Shown here one piece after another: positions 10,201-19,543 of a stretch of 64,000 bases of DNA. This DNA comes from Leucocoprinus leucothites (lineage: Eukaryota; Basidiomycota; Agaricomycetes; Agaricales; Agaricaceae), in contig JAACJO010000005.1 of NCBI GenBank assembly GCA_013368445.1, forward strand, positions 2,108,001-2,172,000. The letters are read 5' to 3'. The notes below the pieces were generated by a model, which did no database searches, had not been told where the DNA came from, and saw only the letters and a program-made list of their open reading frames with translations. Position numbers and translations under genes: made by a program. The first letter of the stretch is position 1. Every line of letters starts with the position of its first letter.

Positions 10201-12603
10201 TACGATGGGGAGCTCAAAGAGATCACTGTGAACGTGCTCAAAGGCTTCTTTTGCCCGAATTGGGTTATCATTAAAGGGTTTCTGGTGCATCTTCCCTTTC
10301 ATGCAGCCTGGACAAGGGCGTGAATGATCGGGAATTGAAACCTGAGGTCCATTCAGCGTGGAGTCTTTAATTTTGCTCAACACACGATTAGACGGATGTC
10401 CTAAACGTTGATGCCAGATGTTATAGTTAGGATGCTGAGCGATGTGGCTTGAAGCATTCGAATGTACAATTCGACATCTTACTGTTTGTAGCGTAGGCTG
10501 CCACTCAGAGCGAGGAGCCGCTGACAGGACAGCATTGCCTGACTCATCCCAAAAGATTGTACCATGTTTATCAGCCTCACTGCGCAACCCAGATTCCAAG
10601 AGTTGACCGGCAGACATGAGGTGATTGTGCATACCCTTTACATAGAACACAGGGGACAAAGAAGTCACCGCAGTGATCATTTTTCTGTTATCATGGATCT
10701 CGTGTTCGATCAAGACAGTGCCTCGACCCAATATAGATAGGGGAGCGTTTTTGTTAGCTGTCTGAATTTCACCGAATTTCCCCATTTCGATTGTAGAAAA
10801 ATTGTCCAAATAGGGTGTGAAATGTGCAGAAGCACCCGAATCAAGAATCCAAGAAGCAGCCTGTGAAGGCGCTTTCTTTCCCTTACAGTGGCAACATAAA
10901 GCTTTCTCACACTTAGATAGATTTACACAGCACAGCACAGAGGTCAAATCACAATTTAATAAAAGCCCCACAGGGGCGACTGAAATAGTGCGCAATACAA
11001 GACAAGTATATACAGGAGCCGGAGACGACGTAACTAGTCCGTGAAAATGTTCAGCGTGGCCAGGAGTGCTCACATGGGAGCAGGCTCGAGTGGGGCGACA
11101 GGCCCCTTCTCGGTCATGCTGTGGCATCACCGTATCAGTGTTAATCCAATCAGAGATAGAAGAAAAGACTTGCGTTGTCCACAACCCAGAAGTCCACCCA
11201 TCAGAATCCTCCCCCTTGGAGTTGGATTCGAGCATCGGATCAGCCGGAGGTGTCATCCTCAGCGATGGTGGGCATTCATCCATATCTCCTCCATAATAAG
11301 GAATTTCCTCAATAATGGAGCCCGTCATTTTGGCTTCGACCACGAGGTCGGCGAGCCTTTCATCCCAAATCTTTAGCACTTTATCCTTGGTAGCTTGTGA
11401 GCTTCTGTGATGATATCCCTTGGACTGAGGAGATTCGGAGATTCGCTCCTGAAGCCGCGGTGTATTCTTTCGCGCTTCTGCAACAAGGTGGCGTGTGGAT
11501 GACGAAGGGCTTGCGTTAACCGGTTCTGCCAGTGAGGCGATCCGGTTCGTGAGGAGAGGATGGTTAGCGATAGCGGGGGCAGCGAAACCGATGGCACTGG
11601 AAGCCCCATATTGAGGAGCGACGGTGGTGACTCCAGAGGAGTTGGAGGTGTTGGCATTGGTCGCAGCTTCATTAGCAGCGCCCTTGCCTTTTTTGCCTCC
11701 TCTCTTACCGCGTTTTCCTTTCTTGCCATCTCCGCCGGGATTGCCAGATTGGGGGTTACCAGGCTTCTGGCCAGCGCCCTGATTAGGAGGCTGCTGCTGC
11801 TGTGGCTGCTGCTGGGGCTGTGATCAAAACGGCCCTTGTTGTCCTTGCCCCTGGTGTTGTTGATTGCCGGGGTTCCGGTTCTGCTGCCATTGACTGTTGG
11901 AGCGGCCGGCGCGAGAAGTGGAAGCAGTCATCTTCTGGGACCAAGCAGCCTGGATGGCGCTACGGACCAGATCCCATGTGAGTTGGGACATTTGCATTTG
12001 GTTTGCAAGGATAGACTGCGCTAAGGTTTCCATCCCTTGTGGGACAGCACAAAGTAGAATCATAGCATGGATCACCTCGGGAAGTCGCGCAGTCGTGCCT
12101 TCGATCCAAGTGAATAGAGATTTGAGCTCAGCGATGGACTGAGCTGGATCCATGTTTCCGGGGAGAGACCAGGAGACGGCGCAGATGAAGTTGCCATAGA
12201 CTGATGCAGGACCTTGGGTGCCATAAAGGCGTTGGAGTTCATCCCAAGTGGTGGCGGGATCTCCTTGGACGATCAAATGGAGCATGGAATCCGGGACAGC
12301 TTGGATAAGCATGCCAATCGCAGATTGCTCAAGGAAGTTCCTTCGACGCTCTTCCTCAGTTCGAAGTGCATGGGAAGCAGCAGCTTCTGCAGCATTCGTG
12401 ACATTATTGTCAGCATCCATGACTGGAGCGACAAGAGGTGGAAGCGGAGGGACCATGCCGTTTGTGACAGTCCAACCCGTAAGAGGGGTTCCAGGGGTCG
12501 TGATCATAGAGAGGAATCCCTGCATCCTCATGGACCAAAACTGGTAGTTCTGGGGGCCTTGAAGGATGGGAATTCGAGAAGCTCCGTTGTTGATAGAAGA
12601 CAT
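7291..12603 (-). pseudogene. Copia Gag-Pol polyprotein, five in-frame TGA codons
   Basis: One continuous frame of 1,771 codons from ATG at 12603 to TAG at 7291-7293, broken only by TGA at 11824, 10033, 9886, 9211 and 7426 (lowest coordinate of each). All five fit CGA-to-TGA. Order: Copia Gag (residues 1-260, NYQFWSMRMQGF); a Gln-rich then Lys/Gly/Arg-rich stretch (about 261-310) without a clear CCHC knuckle; aspartic protease (WILDSGASAHF, about 585); integrase zinc module (HQRLGH, CPGC) and core (HQQNGRVERLNQ); RT of the RVT_2 type (KNRWVYNIK, VDIKTAYLYGDL, VVYVDDVFF); RNase H (SDSDWAQD, SSTEAEYMEL, YGDN). Apart from the stops the catalytic residues look intact, so loss of coding is recent. 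Confidence 0.92.
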
Positions 12604-12845
12604 TCTGAAAAGAAGTCATCAGTCAACATTGTTCATTAGAAGCAGCAGTGATGCACTAATCGAGCAAGGTTTCGAACCCAAATCGCCTAAGGGCTAGGGT
12701 AAGACACAGAAATGAGAAGGGATGCTGGGCCCTTCACAAGGTACAGCGGTGGCGCTAGGAAGCGGCCTTCCCATAACAGGTCAATCTAGTCCTTCTCAGA
12801 CATCAAGCACAGCGAGCTAGTCGGCTAGTGCGATATCGAGCTGGC

Positions 12846-12862
12846 GATCGGGGCCCATAACC
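12846..12862 (-). promoter_or_regulatory. Copia primer binding site, initiator-Met tRNA internal (half-tRNA) type
   Basis: Directly inside the 5' LTR the minus strand reads GGTTATGGGCCCCGATC. Its complement contains GGGCCCATAACC, the anticodon-loop region of eukaryotic initiator tRNA-Met, as in Drosophila copia, which primes from a cleaved half tRNA rather than the tRNA 3' end. Confidence 0.75.
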
Positions 12863-13235
12863 TGTCGAAGCAGCAACGGGGAGCGTAGCGGTGAAGGTAG
12901 ATGACAAGGTTGAGACTCACTTTACTAGGCAGTTGGTCTGTTATGGGAGTTGTTAGAAGTAGTAGTTGCGACTGAGAGTGTATAATTGACTGTAGAATAT
13001 CAAAGAAAATACAAGGTATTTATACTAAAGAGTTCGAATAATTTCTACTATAAAGAGAGTATTACACCATCGTTTCGAGGTGGTAAAGGGTACAAGTAAA
13101 ACATATAGTGAAACATGTATAGTCCGCACAAAGCATTGGTGCGTGAACATAGTGGTATCTAATAATAGAATGCATATGTCATAATTGAGAGTGAACACGA
13201 ATGTAGCAGCGTGTAGACACGCACGTGATTCAACA
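12863..13235 (-). repeat. Copia 5' LTR
   Basis: 373 bp, TGTCGAAGCAGC to TTCAACA on the plus strand, same length as the left LTR. It keeps more CpG than the other LTR. It is the 5' LTR of the minus-strand element and should hold its promoter. Confidence 0.93.
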
Positions 13236-14967
13236 ATCCGATGTTGGCGGTCCTCTACTACATCCTAAACGTGTCTGGTGGTACCTGGGTTTCTACTTTG
13301 ACCATTGATTATCATTTCAAGAACACGTCCAGTATTATTCTACCAAAGCATTATCCACGGTGAAAGCTATGGGTATGCTAGGCAATTCCACCCAAGGTCT
13401 CCTTCCTCTACAGAAATGTCTGCTTTATAGGTCATGCGTTATCCCCATGGCTACATATGGATTCCGACTTTGGTACTTTGAAGGCACTCATAACAAGGCA
13501 CTTCTCAAGTCCTTATCATCTATGCAAAGATGCACGGCTCTCTGGATCACAGGCGCCTTCCGCACTTCCCCATCAGGTGGCACTGAAAGTATTGCTGGAC
13601 TTATTCCAATCCACCTCCATCTTCGTAAATTAGCTGTTCACTCGTCGTATCAAATCTCTACTTTACCCTCTAATCATGCGTTACGTTCTCTTTTATCTAA
13701 CAACTTCTCTCTTAACTCCTCCCCTCATCCCCAATCGCTTTGCTTTCTCACTCCGGCCAAAAAAGCTAAAGTCAAAGGCCCCCTTATTGATGTAGATAGT
13801 TCTCTCTCTCATCTTTCTGACTCTTTTTCTCCATTCACTCCTGAATCAAAGCCTGGATCTTGTCTTATGGACATCTTTCCTGATTCTCCTGATTCTATTC
13901 ACTTTCACCCCTGCAATCGCTCGGATAAACGCGAAATGTACAAACATGTATCGTCTCTCGAATTAGTTTTTTCCTCTTCTTCTTCCGATCATAATTGTAT
14001 TTTGGTTGTTACTGATGCCTCCATCCCACTTGTAGGTTCCCTTCAGGCAGTCTCAGTGGCATATCTATATCATGGCGGATGGAAAGTGTCCCATGCAAAA
14101 CAGGCTAGTGGTTGGGTGTCGTCTACTGATGCCGAACTCTATTCCATTTGTATTGGCATCGCCAAGGCCATTTCCCTTCATTGCAACCACATCATCCTCA
14201 TCACCAACTGTCTCCCTGCAGCCAGGCTAGCAGTCGATCCCTCTATACACTCGAGTCAATCACACTCTATCCAAGTCTGCCAACTCTTATCCAACTGGCT
14301 CGCAGCCAAACCTTCTCATTCTATTGACTTCTGGGACGTCCCTTCCAAATAGTGCTGGAAGCCCCATCGAAAAGTCCACAACGACGTCACCACCACACGC
14401 ATACATGCCCCCCCTTGTTTAGGCGCCACTCTTGACTTTCTGCAATGCAAAATCACCAACGACTGCCAGAAATCCTGGGAGTCCACTTTCTGGAAGAAGA
14501 AGTACCATGGCAGCGGTTTCCTTCTTTCCAAAAAGAATTGCATGTTCCTCATCCCCACTTATGTCAAGGGGGGCACCTGGCTTCCTTTAGCCAATGAATC
14601 GCCATCATTATGCATGCGTATGTCCCGCGCCATCCTCAATCATGCTCCTATTGGAGCTTATCGCGAGAGATTCTTCCCTCTCGAGCCCAAGTCCTGTCGT
14701 TGCGGCCATCGTCTGGAAACACGACATCATATCCTGTGTTACTGCCCCCTCTATCCCTTCCGCACTCAATGGGTGCAATGCGCTTTCCCTCAGTACGAGT
14801 TCCTTGTTGAGTTCTTGAAAAAGAACCCGGCCGCTTTTGCCTTTACCAATCATGACATGCATCCACCGCCGCCTCAAGCTCCTGTGCCCGCTGAACCAAA
14901 TGAAGGTGAACTATACTCTCTTATTTCATCTCTCTTCTTTTCCTTTGAGTCCGATCTCTGTGTATGA
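13236..14967 (+). pseudogene. LINE-A ORF2, RT thumb, RNase H and C-terminal Cys/His part
   Basis: Continuation of 4605-6840 after the Copia insert. The RT C-terminal region (MGMLGNSTQG, MATYGFRLWYF) leads to RNase H (VVTDAS, STDAELYS, ILITNCLPAARL), where the third acidic residue is Asn; copy 3 has ITDC. The C-terminus carries a Cys/His cluster (CRCGHRLETRHH, CYCPLY) typical of Tad and I-type LINEs. It ends at TGA 14965-14967 after SFESDLCV. A TAG at about 14350 and an early stop near 13313 interrupt it. Confidence 0.85.
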
Positions 14968-15108
14968 CACCTCATTCAATAGTCTCTATCAAGTCTTCTC
15001 TATATTGCTGGACTAATCGTGTATAGTCTCTGTCTCAAGCGGTCTCCGACCGCTTCATGTACCCCAGCTTGCTGTAGTGTACCGTCTGTTTGTAATATCT
15101 AGTTGAAA

Positions 15109-15172
15109 GCAGACTGCGATCAAGCACCACTATATAAATTCATTGATTTAAAAAAAAAAAAAAAAAAAAAAA
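15109..15172 (+). other. LINE-A 3' tail and poly(A)
   Basis: Reads GCAGACTGCGATC, GCACCAC, TATATAAATT, CATTGATTT, then 23 A. The same blocks in the same order end the gag-only families, which otherwise have different 3' UTRs. There is no hairpin between TATAAATT and CATTGATTT here, unlike GO-A and GO-B. Confidence 0.75.
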
Positions 15173-16097
15173 GACGTGAAGTGAACTCTTCATGCAAGTG
15201 AGAGAGTCATTGAGAAGGCTTATGGCCTTGTGGTGGAGGTAAGTGATATCACTGGAATTGCCAGTGAAATTGAGGAAGAGTTGGCATTGGGTGGGGCCTA
15301 ACGTGGTCATGCGGGGCTTCTTTGCAGAAGGCACATCAGCGAGGGCAGCCTGATGCATTGCGGCGATGCAATTGGGCTTGAGGGTGGGGTGGGACTGGGC
15401 TAGCTTGATAAGTGCTGCTGCAGATGCCAGGGTACAGGCTACCTCAGCGAATGACTTCTTAGCCACTGAGGGTGGGATGGGCGCTCGCCGGGCTTGGCCA
15501 TCAGACCTAACCTTAGGAGTGGGGGGTGCTTGAATGGGCACTCTGCCACTGGTGTGGGCCTTTGCAGGCGGCGGCTTGGGCGGTAGGGAGGGACGGGCCG
15601 GGGGTGGTAAGGTGGGCACCTTGGGGGAACCCATGTTGATGTCACGTGGACTGGCTGAGTCAGCAGATCCATGGGTCGCCTCATGGACGACACGCATTGC
15701 TTTAGGGCCGGTCTCGGGCAGCCCACACTTGCACCCGAGGTCGTACATTACATCCCCGAAATCAATCAGCCCACGAGAGCTGAGCGAGTGCAAGGAGAGG
15801 GGGGCGCCATCAAGCTCCAGGTTGTCAACGATGATGATGGCCGCCTTAGCAAGGCATGTGATGGCCGCGGATGCATCCTCCTCTGCAATGGAGGAGTGGG
15901 AGTCAGAGCATTCCTCAAGCCACTTGAGGAATATCTGGAGGTTGGTGAGAGCACGCTTTGGGGTGAGCTCCTTCTTCTTTCCCTTGGAGGAGGTCACTGA
16001 TTCGGGCATGGCAGGGGGAGCGTTGACAGGGTAGAAGGTGGTTCCACCGGCTGTGAAGAGTTTGAGTGGCAACAGAATGTCAGCCACTTGGGGAGCA
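15173..16097 (-). pseudogene. GO-B Gag N-terminal and middle half
   Basis: Minus-strand gag running from about 16097 to the LINE-A insertion point. It shows a VAPQVADIL motif, a helical module (FLKWLEECSDSHSS, ITCLAKAAIIIVD), the HGSADS and INMGSPK linker, a Pro-rich stretch and the start of the WDSQ domain (MTTLGPTQCQLF, YLHHKAISLLND). It continues at 3118-2362. This N-terminal module is nearly the one found in the plus-strand element at 59929, but differs from that of the GO-B copy at 16098. Confidence 0.75.
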
Positions 16098-16517
16098 ACC
16101 GACAGCGACAAAGTCATATCCTTCCTTAAGTGGTTGGATACCATCGAAGACCCCACCAATATCATGGTTCAAGACACACAGTCCATGGTTACCTGTCTAG
16201 CCAAGGCCTCGCATGCCATAGCCAGTGAGCTGAAGATGAGCAGCACACTGATTACCTCTAACTCTCTCAACGCCGCTGGCTGGGAGATGTTTGGAGATTT
16301 CCTGGGGGACTTCGGTCATAGATTCTTGACCAAGGCCTCCCCTAAAGCAACGCGCGTCATCCACGAGGTGACCCATCGATCTGCTGACTTAGTGGGTCCA
16401 CATGACATTGACATGGGTTCCCCCAAGGCACCCACTTTACCGCCCCCAGATTGTCAGCCCGCCCTGGCCTGTCCCTCCCTACTGCCCAAGCTGGCGCCTG
16501 CAAAGGCATATGCTAGT
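16098..16517 (+). pseudogene. GO-B Gag middle segment
   Basis: Plus-strand gag resuming the element begun at 1704: FLKWLDTIEDPTN, MVTCLAKASHAIAS, then GWEMFGDFLGDFG, the HRSADL and DIDMGSPK linker and the start of the Pro/Ala/Lys stretch. Cut at 16517 by a LINE-A tail; continues at 16927. The N-terminal module resembles the one at 45920-46435 (minus). Confidence 0.7.
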
Positions 16518-16915
16518 TGCGCTTTCCCTCAGTATGAGTTCCTCATCAAGTTCTTGAAAAGGAACCCGGCTGCTTTTGCCTTCACCAATGATGACATGCG
16601 TCCACCGCTGCCCCAAGCTCCTGTGCCTGCCGAACCAAATGAAGGTGAACTATACTCTTTCATTTCATCTCTTCTCTTTTTCTTTGAGTCTGATCTCTGT
16701 GTATGACACCTTGTTCAATAGTCTCTATTGAGTCTTGTCTATGTTGCTGGACTAATCATGTATAGTCTCTGTCTTAAGCGGTCTTTGACCACTTCGTGTA
16801 CCCCAGCTTGCTGTAGTGTACCATCTGTTTGTAATATTTAGTTGAAAGCAGACTGTGATCGAGCACCGCTATATAAATTCATTGATTAAAAAAAAAAAAA
16901 AAAAAAAAAAAAAGT
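16518..16915 (+). mobile_element. LINE-A 3' fragment, severely 5' truncated
   Basis: About 398 bp holding only the last 62 codons of ORF2 (16518-16706, ending FESDLCV and TGA), the 3' UTR, the shared tail and poly(A) 16888-16913. It is flanked by TSDs 16507-16517 and 16916-16926 (CATATGCTAGT and CATGCGCTAGT). Severe 5' truncation is typical of target-primed reverse transcription. Confidence 0.88.
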
Positions 16916-16926
16916 CATGCGCTAGT

Positions 16927-18041
16927 GGCAAAGCACCTGCTCAGGTGCCCCCTGCTCCTAAGGTTAGGTCTGATGGCCAAGCCTGGTGAGTGCCCATCCC
17001 ACCCTCGGTGGCTAAGAAGTCATTCGCTGAGGTTGCCCACACTCCAGTGTCTGCAGTAGCGCTCATCAAGCTTGCCCAGTCCCACCCCACCCTTGAGCCT
17101 GACTGCGTTGCCGCAATGCATCAGACTGCTCTTGCTGACACACCTTCTGCAAAGAAGCCCCACATGACCATGTCGGGCCCCACCTGGCACCAACTCTTCC
17201 TCGATTTCACTGGCAATGCTAGTGATATCACCTACCTCCACCATAAGGCCATGCGCCTTCTTAATGACTCCCTCACTCATGCGAAGAGTTCCCTTCGCAT
17301 TGAGAACATCGCCTGAGCATACAACACCATCTTATTGTACACCAACACTGTTGCCACTGATGTGGACGCATTAGTGATCGAATCTTCCCTTTCTTCAGCC
17401 TTCACAGCTCTGTTCGAGCTGAAGACCAAACGTCCCAGGTCCAGGTCTTACCTCAAGATCCTGGACGTCCCTTACTACACAAGTGGCATCTGTACCACTC
17501 CACAACATGTCTCTGACCATATGCACTTGTCTCTCTTCAAGAAGATTTTTGCCGACATCTCCTCCATGTGCATCATGCGCAACTCTGCCAAAGCCGACAC
17601 TACCACGGTTTGGGTTGACCTTTGGGATTCTCAGTCTGGTGCTAATGCTAAGCGCCTGGTTGGCAAATACCTCAACTTCGATGGTGTGCAGACTATGATC
17701 AAGGCTGTGCGTGCTCACCCCCGGACCCCCCAGTGTCAATGATGCTGGCGTTGGGGCCACACTACCACCACCTATTGCAACCATGCGCTCAGGTGCTCAC
17801 ACTGCAGTGGGCCACATCAGTCCAAGAATCACTGCACTACCTCCTCCTACTGCAAGGGGTCGCCAAAGGCCAACCCCCCCATCCAGCCCACACCCGCCAG
17901 GGAACCCTGTCCCCATATCAAGTGTGTCAATTGCAGCAAGGAACATGCTGCTAATGACTGCAAGTGCACGTTCTGGCGCCACCGGTTTGATCGGGATTGG
18001 CTGCAAAGTCATTCTGGTCCTGCTGGTCGGCCCCGGGCCTA
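16927..18041 (+). pseudogene. GO-B Gag C-terminal half
   Basis: Continues the gag of 16098-16517. It contains the Pro-rich linker, WDSQ domain (VWVDLWDSQSG near 17630) and Cys/His array to the stop at about 18041. Stops include TGA at about 16987, 17314-17316 (an Arg or Trp position elsewhere) and TGA at 17740-17742 inside the first zinc knuckle, where homologues read a Cys/His residue after CQ. Confidence 0.75.
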
Positions 18042-18296
18042 GGGGGAGCTCCCTAGTGTCAACACATCGTCCCCCATCCATCGCCAGTTGCCAGATGGGC
18101 TCCCACCAACCTCAAGGCCTGCCATTCCAGATGCAGTGATATCGGTATATGTTTCATTTCTTTGTATCTCGTCACATGCCTAGCCCCCTTCTGCTGTCAT
18201 TTCGCGTATTGTCTCGGACAGGACTTTTATATATATTCCTGGTTGTTTGCTCTTGCATAGTTGGTAGCAGTATCAGTTCCCTGTAGTAGATAGTCG

Positions 18297-18380
18297 GGTG
18301 TGGACTGCTATCACACACTGCATTATAAATTTGGACCCCTCCGGGGTCCACTGATTTAAAAAAAAAAAAAAAAAAAAAAA
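18297..18380 (+). other. GO-B 3' tail with 8-bp hairpin and poly(A)
   Basis: GGACTGCTATC, CATTATAAATT, then a perfect hairpin (18332-18339 pairs with 18343-18350, loop TCC), ACTGATTT and 23 A. Compared with the GO-A hairpin at 1633-1653, exactly one C-G pair is absent from both arms, so pairing is kept. Confidence 0.7.
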
Positions 18381-19543
18381 CATTGCCAACACTGAAACAT
18401 GTGTCTTAACCAGCAAGCGTGACCGCTCAAAATCACCTGTGCTCTCTATCAAATCAACTAGGCACTCCGTTCATGACAATGCCAAGTCTGCCACTTCATC
18501 CAGAACTGGCTCTGATGTAGAGGAAAGTGGTGAGAGTGATTCTGATTCATCTGATGCCTCAAACCCCTCCTCCCCCATAATTTCTTGTGCTGCACTATCA
18601 TGTGCAACATCACACTCATCCCTCAGAACTCCCCCCCCCCTTTGTCACATACCAAGCAAGCTCGTGCTCGTGATGTCTGTTGAGGTCTGGACACTACACC
18701 CAAAGCCATCTCAAGAACAGCATCTATGAGCACATATGATGGCTTTAAATTGCCCATCCCCTTCCACCCTTTTGGTGAGGGATTCATAGGTGAGCTCAAT
18801 CCTCCCGATCCTTTAAACTTGAACTCTTGTGGGGATGTGTGGAGTGACCAAGAGGATGGGATACTCAGTACTGGGGCACCCACCACTCAGTTCTTTGGAC
18901 CCCCACCCACCTCAAGGCTGCCTCATGTGATCCATAGATTGACTGAGTCAGCAAATGCTGTGCCATCTGGCACTCTGGCTATCTTCTTTGCTGGTTCATC
19001 TGATACTAATGACGTCACTGCACAGCTGCAGGAATCTAGGCCTGCACAGCCACATCTCCCAGATCTTAAGGATCCATCCGACACAGCCACCAAAGAAACT
19101 GTTTTTGTCAGTGAAGCTGCCTTCAAAGTGCTCGAGGCGCTTAAATATATTACTAATTTCTTCAAGCACCATGCCACTCTGGGATTACGGCCTGGAGAGG
19201 AAGACCCAAGGTTTCCCCAAATGGGGAAGCCCATTTATTGTTTACTGATGACTATGTTTGAATCAGGCTGGGACCACTTGCCCATCAATGGCAAAAGCAG
19301 ACTCATGATTGTTGAAGTGCTGAGACAATATCTCAGCCCTCCCTCTGATATCCCTATGATGGACTCCTCCCCCCCTCCAAAGGGTAAGGGCAAAGGAAAG
19401 AAGGCACATAAACCTTCCCTATCTCTCATCTCCACCCCCCTATTTCTGCCTGGCATTGTCATTGGGCAAACTAACCCCACAGCTCGCATTGATGATGGTC
19501 CTATGATTAGACTGGGGGCCTAGAGAACCTGGGTAAGGGACAA
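18381..19543 (+). pseudogene. Unrecognised coding remnant, possibly a LINE ORF1 N-terminus
   Basis: Two overlapping frames (18439-18729 and 18726-19523) become one reading if a frameshift is placed in the C10 run at 18631-18640, with one TGA near 18681. The first part is Ser/Asp/Glu-rich (ESDSDSSDASNPSSP); the second has a helical stretch (AAFKVLEALKYITNFFKHH, LLMTMFESGWDHLP) and a basic linker (PPPKGKGKGKKAHKP). The helical part loosely resembles the N-terminal module of gag-only Gag, so it could be the missing N-terminus of a LINE ORF1. No known domain is recognised. It begins directly after the GO-B poly(A) and ends at an LTR. Confidence 0.4.

Larger units (their letters stand above)
6841..13235 (-). 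mobile_element. Copia LTR retrotransposon
   Basis: Complete 6.4-kb element inserted into LINE-A ORF2. It is bounded by 373-bp LTRs and a 5-bp TSD (ATCTG 6836-6840; ATCCG 13236-13240; the left copy shows C-to-T at CpG). The domain order is Gag, protease, integrase, RT, RNase H, diagnostic of Copia. A PBS and PPT sit beside the LTRs. The two LTRs differ at about 13 sites, all transitions, so LTR divergence here reflects deamination and would overestimate age. Confidence 0.95.
3119..15172 (+). mobile_element. LINE-A copy 1 (Tad-like non-LTR retrotransposon), 5' truncated, holds Copia
   Basis: Non-LTR element with ORF1 (3121-4602), ORF2 (from 4605, interrupted at 6840 and resumed at 13236, ending 14967), a 3' UTR and poly(A) 15150-15172. 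A 16-bp TSD (3103-3118 and 15173-15188; the last 10 bp identical, three transitions in the rest) marks insertion into the minus-strand GO-B gag. ORF1 is already open at the left boundary, so the 5' end was truncated on insertion. An endonuclease, RT and RNase H in this order with a preceding zinc-knuckle ORF fit the fungal Tad1 group. Confidence 0.9.
2033..16097 (-). mobile_element. GO-B gag-only element (-), 5' truncated, split by LINE-A copy 1
   Basis: Reads on the minus strand from 16097 to 15173, then (after the LINE-A insert 3119-15172) from 3118 to its 3' end with poly(T) at about 2033-2052. The two halves join at matching gag positions (MKSSLHV and SSLCVEN). The join is flanked by a 16-bp LINE-A TSD. 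The 5' end is truncated within gag at about 16097, and no convincing TSD of its own was found. Confidence 0.75.
1704..18380 (+). mobile_element. GO-B gag-only element (+), split into three pieces by nested insertions
   Basis: Pieces 1704-2032, 16098-16517 and 16916-18380 join into one element of about 2.2 kb: conserved 5' end CATCCCTCCTTG, start codon at 1786, Gag, 3' UTR and poly(A) 18358-18380. The first gap holds a minus-strand GO-B (with LINE-A and Copia inside); the second a LINE-A tail flanked by an 11-bp TSD (16507-16517 and 16916-16926, two transitions apart). About 35 codons expected between 2032 and 16098 are missing, so the first insertion seems to have deleted target. Confidence 0.75.

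Noticed and set aside
2033..16097. Twin-priming inversion linking the plus and minus GO-B pieces at 1995-2032 and 16072-16097
   Set aside because: The minus-strand piece has its own poly(T) and 3' UTR and the plus-strand element continues at 16098, so two separate elements explain it better.
18726..19523. Host gene of 265 residues
   Set aside because: Its frame extends upstream through a frameshift and a stop, it has no recognised domain and is bounded by element ends on both sides.
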